A program made the position numbers and the translations under genes. Shown one piece after another: positions 7,513 to 15,090 of a DNA stretch of 34,081 bases. Source of the stretch: CAZDRI01 sp964508055 (GTDB taxonomy: Bacteria; Pseudomonadota; Gammaproteobacteria; PS1; Pseudothioglobaceae); contig CAZDRI010000019.1 in NCBI GenBank assembly GCA_964508055.1, positions 1 to 34,081 on the forward strand, given 5' to 3'. Each line of letters starts with the position of its first letter. The first letter of the stretch is position 1. The notes beneath the pieces are model-generated. The model did not search any database and had not been told where the DNA came from. It was given only the letters and a program-made list of their open reading frames with translations.

Positions 7513-7954
7513 TTAAAGCTTTTAATTTTAAAAGCAAACTGTTTGCTAAAGTTCTTCTTAGCTGTTGATAACTTTCAGCTATTTGTAAATCATCTGCTTG
7601 TGAAAAACCAGTTTTTGACACATTTTTATTAGCACTTAATGTTTTTTTAAATAAAAGATTATTGCTTAAATCATAAACTTTTATTGGTATGCTTAAATAT
7701 ATTTTTGTTTCACTCCTTTTGCCTTTTGAAGTGTATGTTACACTTTGTTCATTTTTAATTTCATCAGCAATATTAATAATAAAATTAGCTTTAGATTTTT
7801 TATTAAATTGAGATTCTACTTGCTTAGTAAAAGCATTTTCAACACTAGATACTATTTTGGCGTTTATATCTGATGTTTGATGTGCTAGATGAAATCCACA
7901 GCCATATATAAGAGATGTAAATAAAATTAAGAAATAAATAAAAAATTTATACAT
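7502..7954 (-). CDS. lptE: LPS assembly lipoprotein LptE
   Basis: LptE is an outer-membrane lipoprotein that plugs the LptD barrel and helps place lipopolysaccharide in the outer leaflet. The 150-aa protein begins with a short hydrophobic signal and a lipobox, LIYGC, making C19 the predicted lipid-modified residue, followed by GFHL, which recurs at this position in LptE. The remainder has alternating strands and a helical C-terminal part ending in an RRTLANSLLLKLKAL segment, as in the family. Its place directly before holA is the classic gammaproteobacterial arrangement. It is the first gene of the minus-strand run lptE-holA-proA-tyrS. Its promoter must lie in the 109-bp gap shared with the divergent ftsH. 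Confidence 0.9.
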   Translation of the reverse strand: MYKFFIYFLILFTSLIYGCGFHLAHQTSDINAKIVSSVENAFTKQVESQFNKKSKANFIINIADEIKNEQSVTYTSKGKRSETKIYLSIPIKVYDLSNNLLFKKTLSANKNVSKTGFSQADDLQIAESYQQLRRTLANSLLLKLKALNAN

Positions 7955-8063
7955 ATTTAAAGCTTTAAGAAAAATAAAAATGTAAATTATGACATAAAAA
8001 ACAGCAATAAAAAGAATAATTTTATAGTATAGTTAATCCTTTTTTATATTTTATGTTCAAGCA

Positions 8064-9992
8064 ATGTTAAAAAACTTAATACTTTGGTTGATTTTAGGTT
8101 TTATCCTAACTTCAGTATTCAACCAATTCCAAAGTGAGCCTACTGATAATACGGTTAATTATTCACAATTTGTTCAAAGTGTGAAAAGCGGCAATATATC
8201 TCAAGTAACTATAGATGGTAATGAAATAGAAGGAATAACAGCAAGTGGCGAAAAATTTAAAACTTATAGTCCTGGTGATTTAGGATTAATAGGGGATTTA
8301 TTGGAAAGTGGAGTAGAAGTAATATCAAAGCCACCTGAAACTCAAAGCTTTATAAAACAATTATTAATATCAATAGCACCAATGTTGATATTAATTGCCA
8401 TAATCTTATATTCTATGAGAGGAATGGGCGGCTCTATGGGTGGTAAAAATCCTATGACATTTGGTAAAAGTAAAGCGAGACTTATAGATAAAAATAAAAA
8501 TAAAATCACATTTAAAGATGTAGCAGGCATAGAAGAAGCAAAAGATGAGGTTTATGAATTGGTAGAGTTCTTATCAGACCCTGGTAAATTTCAAAGATTA
8601 GGTGGAAAAATACCTAAAGGAGTATTAATGGTAGGACCTCCAGGCACAGGTAAAACATTATTAGCAAAAGCTATTGCAGGTGAGGCAGAAGTGCCTTTCT
8701 TTTTTATTTCTGGCTCTGATTTTGTTGAAATGTTTGTGGGTGTTGGTGCATCAAGAGTTAGAGATATGTTTAATCAAGCTAAAAAAAATGCCCCTTGTAT
8801 TATTTTTATAGATGAGTTAGATGCTGTAGGAAGACATCGTGGCGCTGGAATGGGTGGCGGACATGATGAAAGAGAGCAGACATTAAATCAAATGTTGGTA
8901 GAAATGGATGGTTTTGAAGGCTCTGAAGGTATTATTGTTGTTGCAGCAACTAACAGACCAGATGTATTAGACCCTGCATTATTGCGTCCAGGTCGTTTTG
9001 ATAGACAAGTAGTTGTAGGTCTTCCTGATATAAATGGCAGAAAAGAAATTTTAGAAATACATATGCGTAAATTGCCGATAGCTAAAAATGTTAAAACCAT
9101 CAACATAGCTAGAGGAACCCCAGGCTTTTCAGGTGCAGATTTAGCTAATTTAGCAAATGAAGCTGCTTTAATTGCTGCTATGAAAAATAAAAAACTTGTA
9201 GGTATGCAAGAGTTTGAAAAAGCAAAAGATAAAATTATGATGGGTTCTGAGAGGACATCTATGGTAATGGACGAAAAAGAAAAAGAGCTAACAGCATATC
9301 ATGAAGCAGGTCATGCAATTGTAGGGAGATTAGTAGCTGACCACGACCCAGTTTATAAGGTTAGTATTATCCCTAGAGGTAGAGCACTTGGTGTTACCAT
9401 GTTTTTGCCAGAAAAAGATAATTACAGCATATCAAAAAGAAAATTAAATAGCCAAATAGCATCACTTTTTGGAGGCAGAATAGCGGAAGAATTGATTTTT
9501 GGCAAGGATGCAGTAACAACTGGGGCTTCTAATGATATTAAAAGAGCAACAGAATTATCTCATAATATGGTCAAAATGTGGGGTCTATCAGATGCTATGG
9601 GTCCGCTTGCTTATGGAGAGGAAGAAGGGGAAGTTTTTTTAGGCCGTTCAGTTACTCAACATAAACATATTTCAGATGAAACATTTAAAAAAATAGATTC
9701 GGAAATTCGCAAAATAATTGATAAAAACTATTCTGTTGCTAAAAAAATACTTACTGATAATATTGATATATTACACTCTATGGCAAAAGCATTAATGAAA
9801 TATGAAACTATTGATAAAGGTCAAATTGATGATTTAATGGGGCGTAAAGAAATGAGAGATCCAGCAACAATTGTTGATTCAGACAAAATATCAACCAAAT
9901 TAGGTGCAGGCGCTAATAAAGACGATACAAATAAAGATAAAGCAAGTGATGGTATTAATTTAGGCGGTAATGGTAAGAAACAAACCGCTTAA
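8064..9992 (+). CDS. ftsH: ATP-dependent zinc metalloprotease FtsH
   Basis: FtsH is the inner-membrane hexameric protease that extracts and degrades damaged membrane proteins and short-lived regulators. The 642-aa protein has, in order: TM1 (about 4-20), a periplasmic domain, TM2 (98-117), the AAA domain with Walker A GPPGTGKT (191-198) and Walker B IIFIDE (246-251), the second region of homology ending at the arginine fingers (RPGRFDR, 308-314), and the zinc protease motif HEAGH (413-417), with the third ligand expected in TTGASNDIKRA. All key residues are intact. The tail is Lys-, Asp- and Gly-rich. The start has a weak ribosome-binding site. A TATAGT pair at 8023-8033 may be the -10 region. 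ftsJ (rlmE), which often precedes it, is absent. Confidence 0.98.
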   Translation: MLKNLILWLILGFILTSVFNQFQSEPTDNTVNYSQFVQSVKSGNISQVTIDGNEIEGITASGEKFKTYSPGDLGLIGDLLESGVEVISKPPETQSFIKQLLISIAPMLILIAIILYSMRGMGGSMGGKNPMTFGKSKARLIDKNKNKITFKDVAGIEEAKDEVYELVEFLSDPGKFQRLGGKIPKGVLMVGPPGTGKTLLAKAIAGEAEVPFFFISGSDFVEMFVGVGASRVRDMFNQAKKNAPCIIFIDELDAVGRHRGAGMGGGHDEREQTLNQMLVEMDGFEGSEGIIVVAATNRPDVLDPALLRPGRFDRQVVVGLPDINGRKEILEIHMRKLPIAKNVKTINIARGTPGFSGADLANLANEAALIAAMKNKKLVGMQEFEKAKDKIMMGSERTSMVMDEKEKELTAYHEAGHAIVGRLVADHDPVYKVSIIPRGRALGVTMFLPEKDNYSISKRKLNSQIASLFGGRIAEELIFGKDAVTTGASNDIKRATELSHNMVKMWGLSDAMGPLAYGEEEGEVFLGRSVTQHKHISDETFKKIDSEIRKIIDKNYSVAKKILTDNIDILHSMAKALMKYETIDKGQIDDLMGRKEMRDPATIVDSDKISTKLGAGANKDDTNKDKASDGINLGGNGKKQTA

Positions 9993-10788
9993 ATTTAACA
10001 AACCCATGATTATGGGAATACTAAATGTAACCCCTGATTCTTTTTCTGATGGTGGGCTTTATAACAGTATTGACAAAGCTTTTATTCAAGCGCAAAAAAT
10101 GATAAAAGATGGTGCAGATATAATTGACATAGGGGGTGAATCAACTAGACCAAATGCCCAAGAAATATCAGAATCTGAAGAGTTAGATAGAGTAATACCT
10201 ATTATTGAAAAGTTAGCAAAAGAAAATGATATAAAAATATCAATTGATACTAGCAAAGCAAATGTTATGAAATCTGCTGTTAAAGCAGGTGCCAATATGA
10301 TTAATGATGTTTATGCCCTACAAAAAAAAAATGCTTTAAAAACTGTAGCAGAATTAGGAGTAAATGTATGTTTAATGCATATGCAAGGTAGCCCTAAAAA
10401 TATGCAAAATAATCCTTTTTATAATGATGTTATTAAAGATGTTATGATTTTTTTTAAAAGGCGTGTAGCTGATTGTATAGCACATGGTATAGATAAAAAT
10501 AAAATAATTATTGACCCTGGTTTTGGATTTGGAAAAACTTATCAACATAATTTAGAATTATTAAGAAATTTAGCTAAATTTAAAGAACTTAATCTTCCAA
10601 TATTAGTTGGGCTTTCAAGAAAATCAATGTTTAAAGATATGTTAGGGATAATAAAACCACAAAAAAGAATAACATCAAGTGTAGTAGCAGCAATGCTTGC
10701 TTTTAAAAAAGGAGCTAATATTGTAAGAGTACATGATGTAAAACAAACGAAAGAGGCTTTAATAGTTTTGGAGAATATATATGGATAA
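9970..10788 (+). CDS. folP: Dihydropteroate synthase FolP
   Basis: FolP condenses dihydropterin pyrophosphate with para-aminobenzoate to make dihydropteroate in folate synthesis; it is the sulfonamide target. The 272-aa TIM-barrel protein has both family signatures: MGILNVTPDSFSDGG at 15-29 and the segment GADIIDIGGESTRPNA that follows (about 49-64). The later pterin-site segments DPGFGFGK and VGLSRKSMF are also present. The start at 9970 is chosen because GGCGG lies just upstream; it overlaps the end of ftsH by 23 bases. An ATG at 10003 is a possible later start. It overlaps glmM by 8 bases, so ftsH-folP-glmM is probably one transcript. Confidence 0.97.
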   Translation: MVRNKPLKFNKPMIMGILNVTPDSFSDGGLYNSIDKAFIQAQKMIKDGADIIDIGGESTRPNAQEISESEELDRVIPIIEKLAKENDIKISIDTSKANVMKSAVKAGANMINDVYALQKKNALKTVAELGVNVCLMHMQGSPKNMQNNPFYNDVIKDVMIFFKRRVADCIAHGIDKNKIIIDPGFGFGKTYQHNLELLRNLAKFKELNLPILVGLSRKSMFKDMLGIIKPQKRITSSVVAAMLAFKKGANIVRVHDVKQTKEALIVLENIYG

Positions 10789-12109
10789 TAAATATTTTGG
10801 CACTGATGGAATACGAGGAAAAGTAGGTGAACACCCTATAACTTCTGATTTCTTCTTAAAACTTGGCTGGGCAGTTGGTAGTGTTTTAGCTAGTAGGAAT
10901 AGAAATGCTAATGTTATTATTGGTAAAGATACCCGTATTTCTGGATATATGTTTGAATCAGCATTAGAAGCTGGATTCTTATCTGCCGGTGTTAGTGTTG
11001 GGCTTTTAGGTCCTATGCCTACTCCCGCAGTTGCATATTTAACAAGAGCATATATGGCAACAACAGGAGTTGTAATAAGTGCCTCGCATAACTCACATGA
11101 AGATAATGGTATTAAATTTTTCTCTGAAAAAGGTTTTAAATTAAGTGATGAACTTCAAAATAAAATAGAAGTACAACTTAAAAAACCTATAAAAAGTGTG
11201 GCTTCAAAAAAAATTGGTAAAGCTAGAAGAAACGAACAGGCAATAGGTAGATATATTGAGTTTTGTAAAAGCACATTTAATAAATATCTTAATCTTAAAA
11301 ACTTACATATTATTGTAGATTGTGCAAATGGTGCCACTTATCATATAGCTCCCTTTGTTTTTGAGGAATTAGGAGCTAAAGTAACCCCTATTAATGTTAA
11401 GCCTGATGGACTAAATATTAACTATAAATGTGGTGCCACTAATATAAAAGGCTTGCAAACTGAAGTCATTAGACAAGAAGCTGATTTAGGTATTGCTTTA
11501 GATGGTGATGGCGATAGAGTTATTATGATAGATAAAAATGGAGTAGTAGTAGATGGAGATGAGATTGTATTTATAATCGCCAAACATTTAAAGACGCACA
11601 ATAAATTAGAAAACAATGCAGTAGTTGGAACTCAGATGACTAATTTAGGTATGCGTCATGCCCTAAGAGATATAAAAATTAATTTTTATGAAACTAATGT
11701 AGGCGATAAATATGTTATGGAAAGTATGATTAAAAATAAACTAATTTTAGGCGGAGAACCATCTGGACATATAATTTGTTTAAATCATGCAACCACTGGA
11801 GATGGGGTTATCTCAGCATTACAAGTATTAGAAGTAATAGCAAGGACTAATAAGTCGTTAGATGAATTAAAATCAGCAATGCAAAAATATCCTCAAGAGT
11901 TAATTAATATTAAAACAACTAATGATTTTGATATTAATGATAAAACTTTGCAACAAGAAATTAAAAAAGTAGAATCAGAACTTGGTGACAAAGGAAGGGT
12001 ATTAATTCGCAAATCAGGCACAGAGCCATTAATTAGAGTAATGGTAGAAGGTAATGATATGTTTTTAGTAAGAAAAAGTGCCAAACATTTAGCTACATTT
12101 ATAAAATAA
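10781..12109 (+). CDS. glmM: Phosphoglucosamine mutase GlmM
   Basis: GlmM converts glucosamine 6-phosphate to glucosamine 1-phosphate, feeding UDP-GlcNAc for peptidoglycan and LPS. The 442-aa length is standard for the alpha-D-phosphohexomutase family. The phosphorylated serine is S102 in VVISASHNSHEDNG, the magnesium loop DGDGDR is at 241-246, the sugar-binding loop GEPSGH is at about 324, and the C-terminal phosphate-binding loop RKSGTEPLIRV is intact. It closes the ftsH-folP-glmM run; secG, which often follows, is not here. Downstream it converges on mutM across a 71-bp gap with only a weak 7-bp hairpin (12144-12160). Confidence 0.98.
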   Translation: MDNKYFGTDGIRGKVGEHPITSDFFLKLGWAVGSVLASRNRNANVIIGKDTRISGYMFESALEAGFLSAGVSVGLLGPMPTPAVAYLTRAYMATTGVVISASHNSHEDNGIKFFSEKGFKLSDELQNKIEVQLKKPIKSVASKKIGKARRNEQAIGRYIEFCKSTFNKYLNLKNLHIIVDCANGATYHIAPFVFEELGAKVTPINVKPDGLNINYKCGATNIKGLQTEVIRQEADLGIALDGDGDRVIMIDKNGVVVDGDEIVFIIAKHLKTHNKLENNAVVGTQMTNLGMRHALRDIKINFYETNVGDKYVMESMIKNKLILGGEPSGHIICLNHATTGDGVISALQVLEVIARTNKSLDELKSAMQKYPQELINIKTTNDFDINDKTLQQEIKKVESELGDKGRVLIRKSGTEPLIRVMVEGNDMFLVRKSAKHLATFIK

Positions 12110-12180
12110 TTATTTGTTTTTTATTGTCATAATTAGTGTTTTGAGCAATTGATAATTGCTTAATTGATTATAAGCCTTAA

Positions 12181-12993
12181 TTATTTCTGACATTGTGGAC
12201 AATAAAAAGTTGATCTAGTATTTTGTTTTACTTTTTTAATTATTGAGCTACATTTAGGGCATTTATTATTTTCTCTTGCATATACATTTAAGGTATTTGC
12301 AAAATATCCTGGACTGCCATCTACTTTTGAAAAATCTTTTAAAGTTGTACCTCCTGCTGCGATTGCTTTTTTTAATATTATTTTTATATTTATTACTAAC
12401 TCGTTCATTTTGTTTTTATTAATATTATTAGCCGCTACAAATGGAGATAAATTAGTTAAAAATAAACTTTCACAAGCATAAATATTACCAATACCTACAA
12501 TTATATGGCTATCCATAATAAATGACTTTATATTTCTTTTTTTATTTTGAGCTAACTTATATAAATATTCGCCATTAAATTCTTTATCTAAAGGCTCAAC
12601 TCCTAAATTTTTAATCAATTTATGTTGTTTATAATTTTCACTAAATAACACTGCACCAAATCTTCTAGGGTCTCTAAGGCGGATACAGCTATTATTATTT
12701 AATACTAAATCAAAATGGTCGTGTTTTAATACTTCACTATTTTTATCAATAATCCTTAATGAACCTGACATACCAAGATGAATTATTAAATCACCTTTGT
12801 TAGTTTGGATTATTAAATACTTACCTCTTCTTATAATATTAACTATTTCTTGTTGAGGTAGTATTTTTTTAATTTTACTGGGAATTATCCACCTAAGCTT
12901 AACTTGCCGTATTACTACTTGCTTTATTTTTTTGTTTAGTATTAAGGGTTTTAAACCTTCTTTTGTAGTCTCTACTTCAGGTAGTTCAGGCAT
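12181..12993 (-). CDS. mutM: Formamidopyrimidine-DNA glycosylase MutM (Fpg)
   Basis: MutM removes oxidised purines such as 8-oxoguanine from DNA and cuts the backbone at the resulting site. The start is fixed by biology: the mature protein must begin PELPEVET, because the proline after the initiator Met is the nucleophile, and E3 is also catalytic. That places the ATG at 12993 and gives 270 aa, although the frame is open for 56 codons further upstream. K58 in RRGKYLI is the conserved lysine of the family. The C-terminal zinc finger is complete as CPKC, 16 residues, then CPQC. The gene is divergent from the PuuD-like gene with an 88-bp spacer. Confidence 0.97.
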   Translation of the reverse strand: MPELPEVETTKEGLKPLILNKKIKQVVIRQVKLRWIIPSKIKKILPQQEIVNIIRRGKYLIIQTNKGDLIIHLGMSGSLRIIDKNSEVLKHDHFDLVLNNNSCIRLRDPRRFGAVLFSENYKQHKLIKNLGVEPLDKEFNGEYLYKLAQNKKRNIKSFIMDSHIIVGIGNIYACESLFLTNLSPFVAANNINKNKMNELVINIKIILKKAIAAGGTTLKDFSKVDGSPGYFANTLNVYARENNKCPKCSSIIKKVKQNTRSTFYCPQCQK

Positions 12994-13081
12994 TAATATC
13001 TTTAAATAGTTAAATTGTTTGCAAAAAAATAATACCATAGTAAAATACTTGGTTATTATTATTTTATGCAGGAGAGAGTAA

Positions 13082-13663
13082 ATGAATCCTTTAAATTCTA
13101 TAACTGGCACAATTATATTAGGTGTTATTTTAGCAATTATTGCAGCAGCATTTTTAACCACTGGTTCAGGTTTTAATTTGTTAGAGCTTACAGTGTGGTT
13201 GCATGTGGTATTTGGTATTGTTTGGGTAGGTCTTTTATATTATTTTAATTTTGTCCAAGTTCCTGGTATGGCTGATGCTCTTGCAGATAAAGATGGGCCA
13301 GGACCAGCTGCTATTGGAAAATATATAGCACCTAGGGCGTTATTATGGTTTCGCTGGGCAGCATTAGCTACTTGGCTGACTGGACTTTCAGCTTTAGAAT
13401 CTTTAGGTATTGGTATTATTAATGCATTTACCTTTCAATCCCCAGTAATTGGTTTAGGTAGTTGGTTAGGGACTATTATGTTATTTAATGTCTGGGTTTT
13501 AATATGGCCTAATCAGAAAAAGATATTAGGAATCGTAAAGGCAAGTAGTGATGAAATTGCAGCTGCAAAAAAAGTTGCAACTATGGCGTCAAGAACAAAT
13601 ACAGCACTATCAATTCCATTATTACTATCAATGACTGCTTTTGGTCATGGTATGATTTTTTAA
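13082..13663 (+). CDS. PuuD-like membrane protein (urate hydroxylase N-terminal family)
   Basis: This 193-aa integral membrane protein has about five hydrophobic segments (roughly 9-27, 35-56, 88-106, 120-140 and 172-192). It resembles the membrane part of PuuD (COG3748), in particular VWLHVVFGIVWVGLLYYFNF with H41, and a conserved PRALLWFRWAA segment. Full-length PuuD carries a C-terminal cytochrome c domain used in urate oxidation. Here that domain is absent and no purine-catabolism gene is nearby, so I do not assign urate hydroxylase activity. Conserved histidines (H41 and one near the C-terminus in AFGHGMIF) could bind heme, which is inference. A GGAGAG ribosome-binding site precedes the start, and a strong hairpin terminator follows. 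Confidence 0.7.
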   Translation: MNPLNSITGTIILGVILAIIAAAFLTTGSGFNLLELTVWLHVVFGIVWVGLLYYFNFVQVPGMADALADKDGPGPAAIGKYIAPRALLWFRWAALATWLTGLSALESLGIGIINAFTFQSPVIGLGSWLGTIMLFNVWVLIWPNQKKILGIVKASSDEIAAAKKVATMASRTNTALSIPLLLSMTAFGHGMIF

Positions 13664-13680
13664 ATTTAATCAAATCAGAA

Positions 13681-13707
13681 AAAGGGAAATTTTCAAAATT
13701 TCCCTTT
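13681..13707. terminator. Hairpin terminator after the PuuD-like gene
   Basis: AAAGGGAAATTT, a TCA loop, and AAATTTCCCTTT form a perfect 12-bp stem 17 bases after the stop codon. The 3' arm ends in TTT and AT-rich sequence follows, so the T tract is partly inside the stem. The symmetric A and T flanks would let it work in both directions. This is the strongest stem-loop in a gap of the window. Confidence 0.7.
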
Positions 13708-13814
13708 ATAAATAACTAACAATTCTAATATTTTTTATCCACTAATATACAAACTTAAGCATTGTGATTTTTTGAAATAATTTGAAATTACTAAATTAGG
13801 TTAAATTAAGGCTA

Positions 13815-13895
13815 GGATTTTAAGAAGAAGTGAATAGTTACTGATATATACTCTCTTCCTCAAATCCCACCACCAATATTATTTTGCAATGATGC
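13815..13895 (-). repeat. Decayed copy B of the palindromic element
   Basis: Read on the minus strand, this shares two ordered blocks with the left half of the 73-221 element: ATTGCAAAATA (13890-13880 against 79-89) and TTTGAGGAAG (13864-13855 against 107-116). The spacing is 26 against 28 bases, with similar G-rich sequence between them. An imperfect inverted arm, GGATTTTAAGAAGAAG at 13815-13830, faces GGGATTTGAGGAAG as in copy A. Faint similarity may reach 13757, which would make the copy about 140 bp, but I see no clear terminal repeat or target duplication. It fills much of the 322-bp gap (13664-13985) before the efflux operon; the rest of that gap shows nothing but the terminator and a small inverted repeat at 13940-13950. 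Confidence 0.5.
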
Positions 13896-13985
13896 TAAAA
13901 TATATATAATAGCCTTTTAGTTTATTAAGCAAGAACTACACTGCAGCAGTAAACTTATTCTATTAAATTATACTGGTGGGTAACT

Positions 13986-15071
13986 ATGATAAAAATATTT
14001 TTTTCAGTTTTATTTTCAATAGCATTATTTAAAAACACTATTGCTAATCAAGACCAAGCCCAACAACTGCCGACAGCTATGGTAAGCAGTCCTATAATAA
14101 AAGAATTTGCTGATTATAAAGAATATATGGGTCGCTTTATAGCAAATAAAACAATTGCTATTAAATCAAATATATCTGGTTATTTAGAGAAAATTAATTT
14201 TACAGATGGTCAATTTGTAAAAAAAGATGCCGAGTTATTCTTAATTGATAACAGACCTTATGTTATTGCCTTAAACCAAGCTAAGGTTAATTTAAAATTA
14301 GCAAAAATTAATTTAGAATTAGCAGAAAATGAGTTTAATAGAAGTAAGAAGTTGATAAAAACTAAAGCTATATCAAAAGAAGAATTTGATATAGCAGAAA
14401 ACAAATATAAACAAACTAAAATTAGTATAGAGCTTATAAAAATAAATATAGCTAAAGCCAAATTAGATTTAGATTATTGTATTATTAAATCACCAATATC
14501 AGGAAAAATTGGCAGACATAAAATAAGCATAGGCAATTTAATTAATAATCAATCAACACTAGCCACAGTTGTATCTAATGATAAGGTAGATTTCATATTT
14601 AGTGTTAATGAAATTGATTATATTAATTTTATTAAACTGTATAAAAATAATATCTCCAACATCAATATAACTATCAAACCATTAGCTAGTAATAAAAATT
14701 ATAAGGCTGTTATTAATTTTATTGATAATCAAGTGGATAAAAATACTGCAAGTGTAGAGTTTAGAGCGAAAATTTTAAATGTTGATGGCTTTATAGCGCC
14801 TGGTATGTTTGCTAAAGCTAAGGTTAAAACAAGTCATCTTTATAAAGCAGTTATGGTCCCTGATGCCTTGATTGGCACTCAAGGGAATAGTAGAACTTTA
14901 CTTGTTGTTGAAGATAATAAAGTAGTTAAAAAGAATGTAACTTTAGGTCTATTAGACAATGACTTAAGAGTTATCAAATCAGGTATTGATAGAGATACTA
15001 AAGTTATTACTACTGGTATTCAAATGCTAAGAGCTGGTATGCCTGTTAAAACAGTAGCTACAAAATTTTAA
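13986..15071 (+). CDS. RND efflux periplasmic adaptor (membrane fusion protein)
   Basis: This protein joins the inner-membrane RND pump to the outer-membrane channel. The 361-aa protein opens with a hydrophobic signal (about 1-20) and no lipobox cysteine. The adaptor order is clear: a beta-barrel strand, the first lipoyl half around 55-75, a Lys- and Glu-rich alpha-hairpin coiled coil (about 93-160), the second lipoyl half with CIIKSPISGKIGRH (about 165-178), then barrel and membrane-proximal domains. It resembles the AcrA/MexA group. GGTGGG lies five bases before the start. The RND gene starts 19 bases downstream, so the operon is adaptor, pump, outer-membrane factor. No adjacent TetR-type regulator is seen. 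Confidence 0.92.
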   Translation: MIKIFFSVLFSIALFKNTIANQDQAQQLPTAMVSSPIIKEFADYKEYMGRFIANKTIAIKSNISGYLEKINFTDGQFVKKDAELFLIDNRPYVIALNQAKVNLKLAKINLELAENEFNRSKKLIKTKAISKEEFDIAENKYKQTKISIELIKINIAKAKLDLDYCIIKSPISGKIGRHKISIGNLINNQSTLATVVSNDKVDFIFSVNEIDYINFIKLYKNNISNINITIKPLASNKNYKAVINFIDNQVDKNTASVEFRAKILNVDGFIAPGMFAKAKVKTSHLYKAVMVPDALIGTQGNSRTLLVVEDNKVVKKNVTLGLLDNDLRVIKSGIDRDTKVITTGIQMLRAGMPVKTVATKF

Positions 15072-15090
15072 CTAATATCTAGTAACGAAG

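Noticed and set aside
12144..12160. 7-bp hairpin AGCAATT-GAT-AATTGCT between glmM and mutM as a terminator
   Set aside because: The stem is short and AT-rich with no T run on either side, so it is not distinguishable from chance.
12994..13161. N-terminal extension of the mutM reading frame by 56 residues
   Set aside because: MutM must start with PELPEVET after Met removal for catalysis, so the real start is 12993; the extension also runs into the divergent PuuD-like gene.
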